NCBI GenBank assembly: GCA_001298545.1 | Contig: LJCX01000010.1 | Coordinates: 1 to 64,000, forward strand | DNA length: 64,000 bases | Source: Actinobacteria bacterium OV320 | Lineage (GTDB): Bacteria > Actinomycetota > Actinomycetes > Streptomycetales > Streptomycetaceae | Reading direction: 5' to 3' | Part shown: positions 57,573 through 64,000 of the stretch, piece by piece | How positions within the stretch are numbered: the stretch's first letter is position 1 | Layout: every line of letters starts with the position of its first letter | The notes under the pieces: model-generated | Told to the model about the DNA's origin: nothing | Databases searched by the model: none | The model's input: the letters and a program-made list of their open reading frames with translations, nothing else | Made by a program: the position numbers and the translations under genes

Positions 57573-58724
57573 ATGACATATCGGCGCGCGGTGATACCGG
57601 CACTGGTCGGCGGTCTGCTGATCACGTTGTTGCTGTGGTGGGCGGGGGCGAGCGAGCAGGCACTCCAACTGCGTGGCACCAGCAGCGTCTTCGACGTCCA
57701 GACAGTGACCGAACTCCGGCGATGGCTCGCACCCTGGTCGTACGACCCGCCGACGGGATCGCTGTCGGACGGCGCCGCGGGCGGGGACGCGGCCTCGACC
57801 GGAGGCGCCCAGTACAGCGATCTGTACAGCACCGCCCTGCAGATCAGGTTCGTGGCGGTCTTCGTGTTCTTCGTGGCCGGCGCGCTGCTCCTGGTCCACA
57901 GAATTCCGCCGACGCAGGGCCGCACGCCCGCCACGCTGCTCGCGGTGTGGGCCTGGGCTCCCGTGGCCGCGACGCTGGCCGTGACGGTCTCCGCGCCGTG
58001 GCTGATCGTGTCCCGGGGCCACGGCAGCTACCGGTTCCTGCCCCAGCTGGCGGGCGTGATCGCGTCGAGCGGGCCGGTCACGGTGTTCGTGGGGCTGTTG
58101 ACCGCCCTGGCCACGGTGCTCGTCGCCCGTCTCACCGCCAAGGACGCGGAGCCGCAGCCCCGGTGGAGTGTGCCGCCGCGTGCCGCCCGCCTGGCCGCGA
58201 GTGTCGGGACCGCGGTGGTCGCGCTGTCGGTGGTGATCCTCTCGTACCAGTCGGTCGCGGCCCGGATCCAGACGTCGTTCGGCGGCGGAGGCCTGCTGTC
58301 CGAGCCCGGCGACCTGCTGCGTCAGTGGCTGCTGCTCGGCGCGTGGACGGACCCGGCGACCGGACCGCTCGGCGACTGGCTGCTGTACCGAGCCGCCGAC
58401 GTGCTCATGCTGGCCGTGGTGTGGTGGGCGCTGCGGCTGCTGCCCGGCCTGCTGACCCGGACCACGGTCCCCGCGATGGCGGTGGGCGCGGTCTGCGCAA
58501 CGGTGTGGGGACTGCTGGCGAGCCAGGTACTGCACATGGCGATCGACGACACCGTCGACGTGTGGGGCCCCGTGTACCTGTTCTCGAAGCTCGGCACCGG
58601 CATTCCGGCCGCCCTCACCTTCGGCGTCCTGGCGGGACCGGCGGCCCTCGTGACACTGCGGCTGGCCGGGGGCCGGGAGACCGGCGAGTCCCCGGTGAAG
58701 CAGGTCAGTGAAGCAGGCCAGTGA
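57573..58724 (+). CDS. Multi-spanning membrane protein, function unknown
   Basis: A 383-residue protein with eight or nine spans: a start helix (AVIPALVGGLLITLLLWWAG), a soluble loop of about 60 residues rich in Gly/Ser, then LYSTALQIRFVAVFVFFVAGALLLV, LLAVWAWAPVAATLAVTVSAP, LAGVIASSGPVTVFVGLLTAL and further helices to VLAGPAALVTLRLAGG. GGGGGAAGG lies just before the ATG. No family recognised. The tail repeats KQVSEAGQ-like sequence also seen in the DNA after the stop (GTGAAGCAGG). Confidence 0.65.
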   Translation: MTYRRAVIPALVGGLLITLLLWWAGASEQALQLRGTSSVFDVQTVTELRRWLAPWSYDPPTGSLSDGAAGGDAASTGGAQYSDLYSTALQIRFVAVFVFFVAGALLLVHRIPPTQGRTPATLLAVWAWAPVAATLAVTVSAPWLIVSRGHGSYRFLPQLAGVIASSGPVTVFVGLLTALATVLVARLTAKDAEPQPRWSVPPRAARLAASVGTAVVALSVVILSYQSVAARIQTSFGGGGLLSEPGDLLRQWLLLGAWTDPATGPLGDWLLYRAADVLMLAVVWWALRLLPGLLTRTTVPAMAVGAVCATVWGLLASQVLHMAIDDTVDVWGPVYLFSKLGTGIPAALTFGVLAGPAALVTLRLAGGRETGESPVKQVSEAGQ

Positions 58725-58757
58725 AGTAACCCGGTGACGTAAGGGAACGAAGGGGAC

Positions 58758-59562
58758 CTATTTGCGGAGCCAGAAGCCGGATCGTTCCAGCCACAGGGGC
58801 AGCAGGCCGGCGTCCCCGTACACCTCGACGGACGGGTCGGCCGGGGTGCGGCGGCCGTACAGGAGCAGCACGAGGTCGGTGAGCGGGGCGCGTACCGCCA
58901 CCGCGGCCTTTTCGTGGGCGTGGCTCCAGGTGATCGGCTCACCCGTGAGGTCCACCAGCCACTCGGCCTGACGGACGTCGGTCGCGTGCAGGTGCAGCGT
59001 GCGGCCGGGGCCGGTGAGCGGCGGGGCGTCCGGCCCGGCGGCCTCCAGGACCCGGGACAGCGAACCGAAGCCCATCCACTCGTCCAGGGCGTCCCGGGCC
59101 AGGTCCTCGCGTACGGCGAAGGGGGCGTCCGTGACGAAGGCGGCGTCAGCGGTGTGCAGGGTCGTCTCGTGGGTCATCCGCCGGGCCCAGAAGCGCGCGG
59201 TGCCGCTCGGGGCGACCGTCCACACCGGGGCGTCGGGACCGGCGTCGAGCAGAGCGCCGGTCAGCTCCGCGGCGCCGTCGGCGAGCCAGGCGTCCAGGGC
59301 GGCCGGGGTCTCGGGGCCGGCCGAGAAGACGTCGTCGACCAGGTCGTGGGGGACCGGCCCGGTGGCCCGGGTGCGGACGATCCGCGCCGCCCAGCGGTGG
59401 GTGCCGCCGACGTGCCGGGCGAGCTGGGTGAGGGACCAGCCGGGACAGGTGGGGACGGGAGTACCCGCCGGGCCTGCCCTCGGCGCACCGCACGGCGGCG
59501 CGCAACTCGTCGGTCCGGGAGCTGATTTCGGAACAGTATGCGTCGAGGCTCACGTCATTCAC
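58758..59562 (-). pseudogene. Frameshifted maleylpyruvate isomerase-family (mycothiol/DinB-like) gene
   Basis: The N-terminus, from GTG at 59562, reads VNDVSLDAYCSEISSRTDEL in one frame; near 59465 the family sequence jumps by one base to TPVPTCPGWSLTQLARHVGG and continues to the stop as WTVAPSGTARFWARRMTHET and LHLHATDVRQAEWLVDLTG. Together they make a whole protein of about 268 residues, the normal family length, but the total is not a multiple of three. It is either a real one-base frameshift or a sequencing error. The histidine triad region (WARRMTHETTLH) is intact. Confidence 0.8.
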
Positions 59563-59723
59563 CCGGACACCGGACGCACGGACGGACTCCGTGTCGAATC
59601 CGGTCACCGTGCCGGTCGCTCGCTCCGGCGTCCTCCGCCGCCGACCGGCCCGCGTCCGCCAAGTCCCTGTCCGGCCTGCCCCCGTCGGCCGTCCGCCCGT
59701 CGGCCCGCCGAGCCGTCGGCCGG

Positions 59724-61247
59724 TCAGGGTCGGGCGACCCGCACGGTGAGCGGATTGTTGAAGTAGCCGGAGGCGGACTGCTGTTCGTGGAAGCTCTCGC
59801 CCGGGCCGCCGCCGTAGACGCGGAAGAACCAGGCACGACCGGTGTGATCCTCGAAGTCCTCCTGGAGCCTGCGCCGCGGGAGTCCCTGGATGTCCCTGAT
59901 GGCCGGATCCGTGCACAGCCTGCGCATCACGTCGTCGAACTTCTTCTTGAACGCCTGCTGGTCGTCGCTCTCCTGCAGCGCGCTGACGGAGCTGAACCAG
60001 CCGCCGGACTTCTTCGCCCGCTGGTAGAGCGTGTCGTACAGCTCCTCACGCGCGACCCGGTCGAAGTCGTTGCGGGCGTAGTTCTCCAGCGTCACCCGGC
60101 AGCTGCCGTCCAGGGAGGAGGCGACGACAGCCGCGAAGTGATACCCCCAGACGTTGTCGCCGCGGGCCGCGGGCGGCTGCACGGAGTGGTCGTGCTGGTC
60201 CTCGGCGGCCATGCTGAAGATCGCGAACCCCTCACCGACGCCGGGTGCCGCGTGCTGATTGACGCCCAGCCGGGCGGCGGTCCCGTCGCGTCCGCCGTTT
60301 CTGACGGCCTCGCCGTACACCCGTCCGTTGTCCGGCGCCGCCCGGTCCCTGGCCCCGGCCGCGTCGACCGCCCCGGGCACGTCCAGGCCGCCGTCGGGTG
60401 AGGAGGCGATCTGTCCGGCGAGGCTGCTGATCCGTGGATCGCTGTCGGAGCCGGGGGTGATGTCGAAGCCTTCGGCGCCGCCACCGAGCACCACCCGGCT
60501 CGTCTTGTCCCGGCTGGAGCCCATCAGCTTGCAGGCCACCGTGATGCAGGTGCTGCGCACCAGCGAGACGAACTCCTCGCTCGCGGACTGCTGCGCCTGC
60601 TGCGCGAGCACCGGTTGTACCCGGGTGAGCCGCCGACCGCCGACGGTGATGCTCCTGCCCTGGAGCGCGAGCCGCACGATGCTGCCCGCGGCGTCCAGGG
60701 AGGCGTTGGCGTTGTCGACGACCTGCTGGACGGCGTAGAACTCCTTCGGCTCGTCCTTGTCGAGCACGGCGAGCGTGCCGTCGTTCGCGACGCGCAGCCC
60801 CGCTTCGGCGGGTTTGACCTCACGGGCGGGGAAGCGGATGCGCTCGGGGACGCCAGGAGGGCCCAGGGTGGCACCGCTGCCGGCCACCACCCGGGCGTCC
60901 TGCTCCTGCTCCATGAAGTGCGGGCCCCTGTCGCCTTCCTCGCGGTGTGCCGTGTAGCTGCCGCCGGGGACGGTGCCGATCCGCTGGACCACATGGCGGG
61001 CGGAGCCGGTCGGGCCGCTGCTCCGCGTGCTGTTCACGGCGCCGACCGTCCGGCTCAGCGCGGCGTTGCCCGCGCTCCGTTGCAGCGCGGCGATGGTGTC
61101 CGCGCCGGCTCGGGTGGCGAGCCCACGGCCGGAGAGGTCGGCCCAGACACGAGCCGCCGCGCCGGGCGCCGCGGGCACCGTCGAACGCCGGGCAGGCTGC
61201 TGTCCGGCATAGGCGGACGCCGGGTCCTGTTCTGCTCTGCGCACCAT
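59724..61247 (-). CDS. Orphan eCIS-associated-type protein, possible effector
   Basis: A 507-residue protein. The N-terminus holds ALQRSAGNAALSR (54-66), a motif shared by many actinobacterial proteins linked to extracellular contractile injection systems. The C-terminal half has VWGYHFAAVVASSLDGSC, then RVTLENYARND, and near the end WFFRVYGGGPGESFHEQQSA and NPLTVRVA, an arrangement typical of a cysteine/histidine-containing enzyme-like domain seen in such proteins. Residues in the middle are charged, with several Gly-rich turns. No injection-system genes are in the window. No signal peptide. The ribosome site is weak (GACGGAC). Confidence 0.65.
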   Translation of the reverse strand: MVRRAEQDPASAYAGQQPARRSTVPAAPGAAARVWADLSGRGLATRAGADTIAALQRSAGNAALSRTVGAVNSTRSSGPTGSARHVVQRIGTVPGGSYTAHREEGDRGPHFMEQEQDARVVAGSGATLGPPGVPERIRFPAREVKPAEAGLRVANDGTLAVLDKDEPKEFYAVQQVVDNANASLDAAGSIVRLALQGRSITVGGRRLTRVQPVLAQQAQQSASEEFVSLVRSTCITVACKLMGSSRDKTSRVVLGGGAEGFDITPGSDSDPRISSLAGQIASSPDGGLDVPGAVDAAGARDRAAPDNGRVYGEAVRNGGRDGTAARLGVNQHAAPGVGEGFAIFSMAAEDQHDHSVQPPAARGDNVWGYHFAAVVASSLDGSCRVTLENYARNDFDRVAREELYDTLYQRAKKSGGWFSSVSALQESDDQQAFKKKFDDVMRRLCTDPAIRDIQGLPRRRLQEDFEDHTGRAWFFRVYGGGPGESFHEQQSASGYFNNPLTVRVARP

Positions 61248-61586
61248 GTCCGTCTGTCCGTGTGTTTCCTCTTCAGGTGCCGGTCACGTGACACGTCCCC
61301 GCGTTCCGGGGGTGTCTCGTCGGCGTCGTACCGATCAGCGTGGACCGGCCGGGCAACGCGCCTCAAGGCCTGCGGGGCAGCCGACGGGGAAGACTTCCGT
61401 GGCCTTTCGCGCAGCCATGATGCTCCTGCCGGGGGATGGAACGGTCGCGGGGACACAAACGGGGGTAGCAGCAGCGTGCGGTGTCGGCCGTGTGGACCGA
61501 TGGCCGACGGGAACCAGAGTCTCGCCCGGCGCGAGGCCGGAGCAGGGCCGTCCGGGATCCCGGACGGCCGGTGGAGAGGTAGGGGT
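61248..61586. other. Intergenic region between the eCIS-type gene and a flavin-reductase-like gene
   Basis: About 340 bases between divergent genes. A small palindrome GGAAGACTTCC (61388-61398) is the only clear symmetry. No gene-like frame is convincing. Confidence 0.35.
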
Positions 61587-62078
61587 ATGACGGACTTCGA
61601 CGCGTTCACCGACCTGCTGAATCCCGACATGTGCGTCGTGACGGCCGGGGCGGCCGGCGAGCGGGCGGGCTGCCTCGTGGGCTTCGCCTCCCAGTGCTCC
61701 ATGCGGCCGGTGCGGTTCGTGGTGTGGCTGTCGAAAGTGAACCGGACCTATGAGGTGGCCCTCGCCGCCGAGTTCCTCGCCGTGCATCTGCTGACGCCCG
61801 AACAGTTCGCACTGGCCGACCTGTTCGGGGGCGAGACCGGCGACCGGGTGGACAAGTTCGCGCGGGCGCGCTGGACGGAGGAGCACGGCGGTGCCGTCGT
61901 CCTCCGGGACGTGGCCGCGTGGTTCGTCGGCAGGATCGGGCAGCGGATCGATGCGGGGGATCATGTCGGTTTCGTCCTGGACCCGGTGCGTTCGGGTGCG
62001 CAGGGCGAGCCCGACGGCCGTCCGCTGCTGCGACTCGCGGACGCCCTCGCCATCGAACCGGGTCATCCGGTGGACTGA
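61587..62078 (+). CDS. Flavin-reductase-domain protein
   Basis: A 163-residue protein with the FMN split-barrel fold of flavin reductases: MCVVTAGAAGERAGCLVGFASQCSMRPVRFVVWLSKVNRTYEVAL is the substrate/FMN face (GCLVGFxSQxSxxP), followed by FLAVHLLTPEQFALADLFGGETGDRVDKF. No partner monooxygenase lies next to it. GAGAGGTAGGGG precedes the ATG; the long upstream frame is antisense to the eCIS-type gene. Confidence 0.82.
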   Translation: MTDFDAFTDLLNPDMCVVTAGAAGERAGCLVGFASQCSMRPVRFVVWLSKVNRTYEVALAAEFLAVHLLTPEQFALADLFGGETGDRVDKFARARWTEEHGGAVVLRDVAAWFVGRIGQRIDAGDHVGFVLDPVRSGAQGEPDGRPLLRLADALAIEPGHPVD

Positions 62079-62171
62079 CCTGCGCGCGGGTGCGGTCGCA
62101 CCGGATGTCCGATGTGGTGCATGGCCCCAGAATTGGCGTTATGTGTTGTTCATGCCGGATCGGAGGCGTTC

Positions 62172-62600
62172 ATGAAGGACCTCAAGTTTGAGCAGAAGCG
62201 TTCGCTGTCACGTCTGGAGGCGGCCGACCAGCTCACGGCCCTCGCGGCTGCGCTGCGGGAGGGCGGGGATGTGGACCTGGCGTTCGGTCCCGGGACGCTG
62301 AGCCTGCGGATCCCCGACGACCTGCGCACCGAGATCGAGGTCGAGGTCGGCGACGGGGAGATCGAGCTGGAGTTCGAGTTCAAGTGGCCGACCGCGCCGA
62401 CCCGGGCAGCATCGCCGCGGGCGGCTACGGCTACCAAGGAGGCCACGACCACCAAGGAGGCCGCCGGCCGGAAGAGAGCGCCCGCCAAAGCGCCCGCCAA
62501 ACCCGGACGGAGCACCACGGGCGCAGGCAGGAGCAGAACCGCGAAGACGACCGCGACGAAGACGACCGCGAAGAAGACGGCCGCGGCGAAGGCGCCCTGA
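62172..62600 (+). CDS. Amphi-Trp domain protein with basic Lys/Ala tail
   Basis: A 142-residue protein. Residues 1-75 are an amphi-Trp domain: KFEQKRSLSRLEAADQLTALAAALREGGDV, LRIPDDLRTEIEVEVGDGEIELEFEFKW, ending at the characteristic W. The rest is a Lys/Ala/Thr-rich tail with KAPAK and TAKTTATKTT repeats like histone H1 or bacterial HupS-type DNA-binding tails. It could bind nucleic acid. GGAGGCGTTC precedes the ATG. Confidence 0.85.
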   Translation: MKDLKFEQKRSLSRLEAADQLTALAAALREGGDVDLAFGPGTLSLRIPDDLRTEIEVEVGDGEIELEFEFKWPTAPTRAASPRAATATKEATTTKEAAGRKRAPAKAPAKPGRSTTGAGRSRTAKTTATKTTAKKTAAAKAP

Positions 62601-62626
62601 GTCGGGCCGAACCGGCAGGCGGACCG

Positions 62627-63067
62627 TCACGGTGATTCGTGGTGGGCGAGAACGCGGCCGAGCAGGCGGGTCAGGGTCTGGCGGTCCTCGGCCGACAGCG
62701 GTTCCAGCAGGTCGTCCTGCACCTGATCGAGCAGCTGATCCATGCGCCGCAGTTGCTGGACACCGTCCGGGGTGAGGGTCACCTTGTTGCGCCGTCCGTG
62801 ATCCGGGTCCGGCGTCCGGTCGACGACGCCCTGTTCGACCAGTTGATTGACGGCCGTCACGACATCGCTCCGGTCGACGCGGCACCGGCGGCCGAGCTCG
62901 GCCTGGCTCGCGGGTCCGAACTCGTGCAGTGCCGCCAGGATGCGGTAGTGGTACCCGCGTGCCCCGGCGGCGGCGAAGCCGTCGAACACCAGTCGGCGGG
63001 CGTGCACGGCGAGCTGGGTGATCAGCCAGCTCGGCTTCACCGTCAAGCGCTCGGGGATCTCGTCCAT
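62627..63067 (-). CDS. MarR-family repressor
   Basis: A 146-residue winged-helix regulator. HYRILAALHEFGPASQAELGRRCRVDRSDVVTAVNQLVEQGVVDRTPDPDHGRRNKVTLTPDGVQQL is the complete MarR HTH and wing. The N-terminus (WLITQLAVHARRLVFDGF) and C-terminus (LDQVQDDLLEPLSAEDRQTLTRLL) form the dimer helices. It is divergent from the SnoaL-like gene, with a near-perfect palindrome in the gap. GTG nine bases upstream is an alternative start. Confidence 0.9.
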   Translation of the reverse strand: MDEIPERLTVKPSWLITQLAVHARRLVFDGFAAAGARGYHYRILAALHEFGPASQAELGRRCRVDRSDVVTAVNQLVEQGVVDRTPDPDHGRRNKVTLTPDGVQQLRRMDQLLDQVQDDLLEPLSAEDRQTLTRLLGRVLAHHESP

Positions 63068-63084
63068 GACGACCACTCTATAAG

Positions 63085-63130
63085 TGTTGGTGCCACCAAC
63101 ATCGCATCGGTAGTGTTGGTGCCACCCATG
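63085..63130. promoter_or_regulatory. MarR operators
   Basis: TGTTGGTG-C-CACCAACA (63085-63101) is a perfect 17-base palindrome. A second site TGTTGGTG-C-CACCCATG starts 29 bases later (63114-63130), with the right half degenerate. They lie between the MarR start and the divergent SnoaL-like start, so both genes are probably repressed by MarR. Confidence 0.85.
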
Positions 63131-63155
63131 TTGGTCGCCGTCAGAAGGAGACGTG

Positions 63156-63608
63156 GTGTCCGCTGCCGACCGGATCGCCGATCGTGTCGAGATCGCCGAA
63201 CTCTTCGCCCGCCTGGCCGATCTGCTGGACGAATGTCGCCATGACGACGTAGCGACCGTCTACCACGACGACATCGTGGTGCGCGGGCCGAACGGCGAGC
63301 TGCGCGGTCTCGACGAAGTGACCGCCCTGCTGAAGCGGAGCCAGGTCGAGGGAGAGCACACCCAGCACGTGCACGGTGACGTGCTGGTACATGTCGACGG
63401 CGAGCGCGCGAAGGCCACGGCGAACCAGCTCGTGTACTTCTACCGGGACGGCGAACCGCCCCACCGGACAAGCGGCCTGCGATCGGCCTGCACGGCCGTG
63501 CTGACCTCGGCGGGCTGGCGGTTCAGCGAAATGCGGATCACGCTCGCCTGGACGCAGGGGCCACCGCGGGTCGTTCCGGCGCCCGGCACGGGTGATCCCG
63601 GCGAGTGA
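63156..63608 (+). CDS. SnoaL-like (NTF2-fold) protein
   Basis: A 150-residue protein: RVEIAELFARLADLLDECRH, then VATVYHDDIVVRGPNGELRG, ALLKRSQVEGEHTQHVHGDVLVHVDGERA and SGLRSACTAVLTSAGWRF. This is the SnoaL_4 type often linked to small-molecule turnover. GTG at 63156 is preferred over the GTG one codon earlier because AAGGAG lies five bases upstream. It is probably de-repressed when MarR binds its ligand. Confidence 0.82.
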   Translation: MSAADRIADRVEIAELFARLADLLDECRHDDVATVYHDDIVVRGPNGELRGLDEVTALLKRSQVEGEHTQHVHGDVLVHVDGERAKATANQLVYFYRDGEPPHRTSGLRSACTAVLTSAGWRFSEMRITLAWTQGPPRVVPAPGTGDPGE

Positions 63609-63668
63609 TCGGCTGCCGAGCCGTTCACCCGTCCCGGGCGTGCCGAACGTCTCGCCGCGCCGCCGACC

Positions 63669-64000
63669 CTACCGGGCGAGCAGCCAGGACCGGCTGGTGG
63701 CGATGGTCTTGAGTTCTTCGGCCGTGATCAAGGGGGCGGCGCCGCTCTTCTTGGACGTCGGACTCGGAGCGTTGTAGGCGGAGATGGAGATCCACAGCCC
63801 GTTCACCCGGAGCGCGTCGACCCGGAGCCGGACGACTCCCGGCTGCTGGCCGGGCAGTTGCCGGGTGCCCACCTTGGTGCCGTCGGACAGGGTCTCGTTC
63901 CATGCCTCCTTGTCGCCGGCGATCCGGCCGACCTCGATGTAGGTCCGGTTGCCGCTCTCGGAGTCGGACACGACGACATGGCCCCCTACCTCGGTGCCCC
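63669..64000 (-). CDS. Partial gene cut by the right window edge, hypothetical
   Basis: The minus-strand frame runs off the window. The visible 110 residues include GTEVGGHVVVSDSESGNRTY, then IEVGRIAGDKEAWNETLSDG and VVRLRVDALRVNGLWISISAYNAP and end TAEELKTIATSRSWLLA. This resembles the C-terminus of an extracytoplasmic sensor or lipoprotein (beta-rich with a final helix). A GTG in frame at 63971 is probably internal, since protein-like sequence continues upstream of it. Confidence 0.6.
   Translation of the reverse strand, partial: GTEVGGHVVVSDSESGNRTYIEVGRIAGDKEAWNETLSDGTKVGTRQLPGQQPGVVRLRVDALRVNGLWISISAYNAPSPTSKKSGAAPLITAEELKTIATSRSWLLAR

Noticed and set aside
59724..61247. Complete contractile injection system
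   Set aside because: Only one protein with the N-terminal motif is present; no sheath, tube, baseplate or AAA genes in the window.

Overview
The window is very GC-rich DNA with third-position bias, many GTG/TTG starts, frequent 4-base stop/start overlaps, mycothiol-type and actinobacterial families, an initiator tRNA without encoded CCA, and a Cys-rich sulfur leader peptide. All of this points to Streptomyces or a close relative. It reads as a chromosomal accessory or arm-like region: many regulators with private operators, catabolic and transport operons, no ribosomal or central replication genes, several decayed genes, and no insertion sequence or CRISPR array that I could find.

Layout. 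0-1.7 kb: a lipoprotein and a pyridoxamine-phosphate-oxidase-fold protein. 1.8-4.5 kb: an arsenic locus with arsM divergent from arsR, an aquaporin-like channel and arsC, followed by a decayed fragment. 4.7-16.6 kb: a secreted FG-GAP protein, a TmrB-like P-loop protein, a DUF2236 oxygenase-type protein, a kinase-like P-loop protein, an MHS-family transporter, a DUF2993 protein, a hydrolase, an acyl-CoA dehydrogenase and a hemerythrin protein. 16.7-23.2 kb: AI-2E-type permease, GlsB-type membrane protein, a second MHS transporter, a sirtuin, an FAD amine-oxidase-like enzyme and a small PPOX protein. 23.3-26.8 kb: a large LuxR/NB-ARC regulator flanked by two copies of an ~80 bp intergenic element.

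26.8-37.2 kb (minus strand) is the most coherent system: a sulfur-acquisition operon. In transcription order it has a short leader peptide ending in the R-x-V-D-L-x-R ... S-A-x-C-R signature, a peptide/nickel-type ABC transporter (binding protein, two permeases, two ATPases), an NtaA/DszA-type FMN monooxygenase, a deletion scar joining an FAD monooxygenase start to a luciferase-like monooxygenase end, an alpha/beta hydrolase and an SsuE-type FMN reductase. An Rrf2 regulator, a DsbA-like protein and a cupin lie just upstream, and a GGACACC motif next to TTGACA is shared by the leader and cupin promoters. The reading is that cysteine status is sensed by leader-peptide translation, probably with Rrf2 as a second layer.

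37.8-44.9 kb: carboxymuconolactone-decarboxylase-like protein, pyruvate oxidase plus FMN-binding glutamate-synthase-like protein (with an 11-codon upstream ORF), cold-shock protein, initiator tRNA-Met, and a DHA2 drug exporter divergent from its TetR regulator with two matching operators. 45-52.4 kb: cupin, nucleotidyltransferase, a truncated GNAT abutting a TetR gene, SnoaL-like/LysR pair, DUF4239, a proline-rich protein and a sodium:solute symporter with its DUF485 partner. 52.6-57 kb: an IclR-controlled catabolic locus with an ornithine-cyclodeaminase-like protein, an amidohydrolase and an M19 dipeptidase-like protein lacking key metal ligands. 57-64 kb: PRC-barrel and membrane proteins, a frameshifted maleylpyruvate-isomerase-family gene, an orphan protein with an eCIS-type N-terminal motif, a flavin-reductase-like protein, an amphi-Trp protein, a MarR/SnoaL divergent pair with a near-perfect operator, and a gene cut by the right edge.
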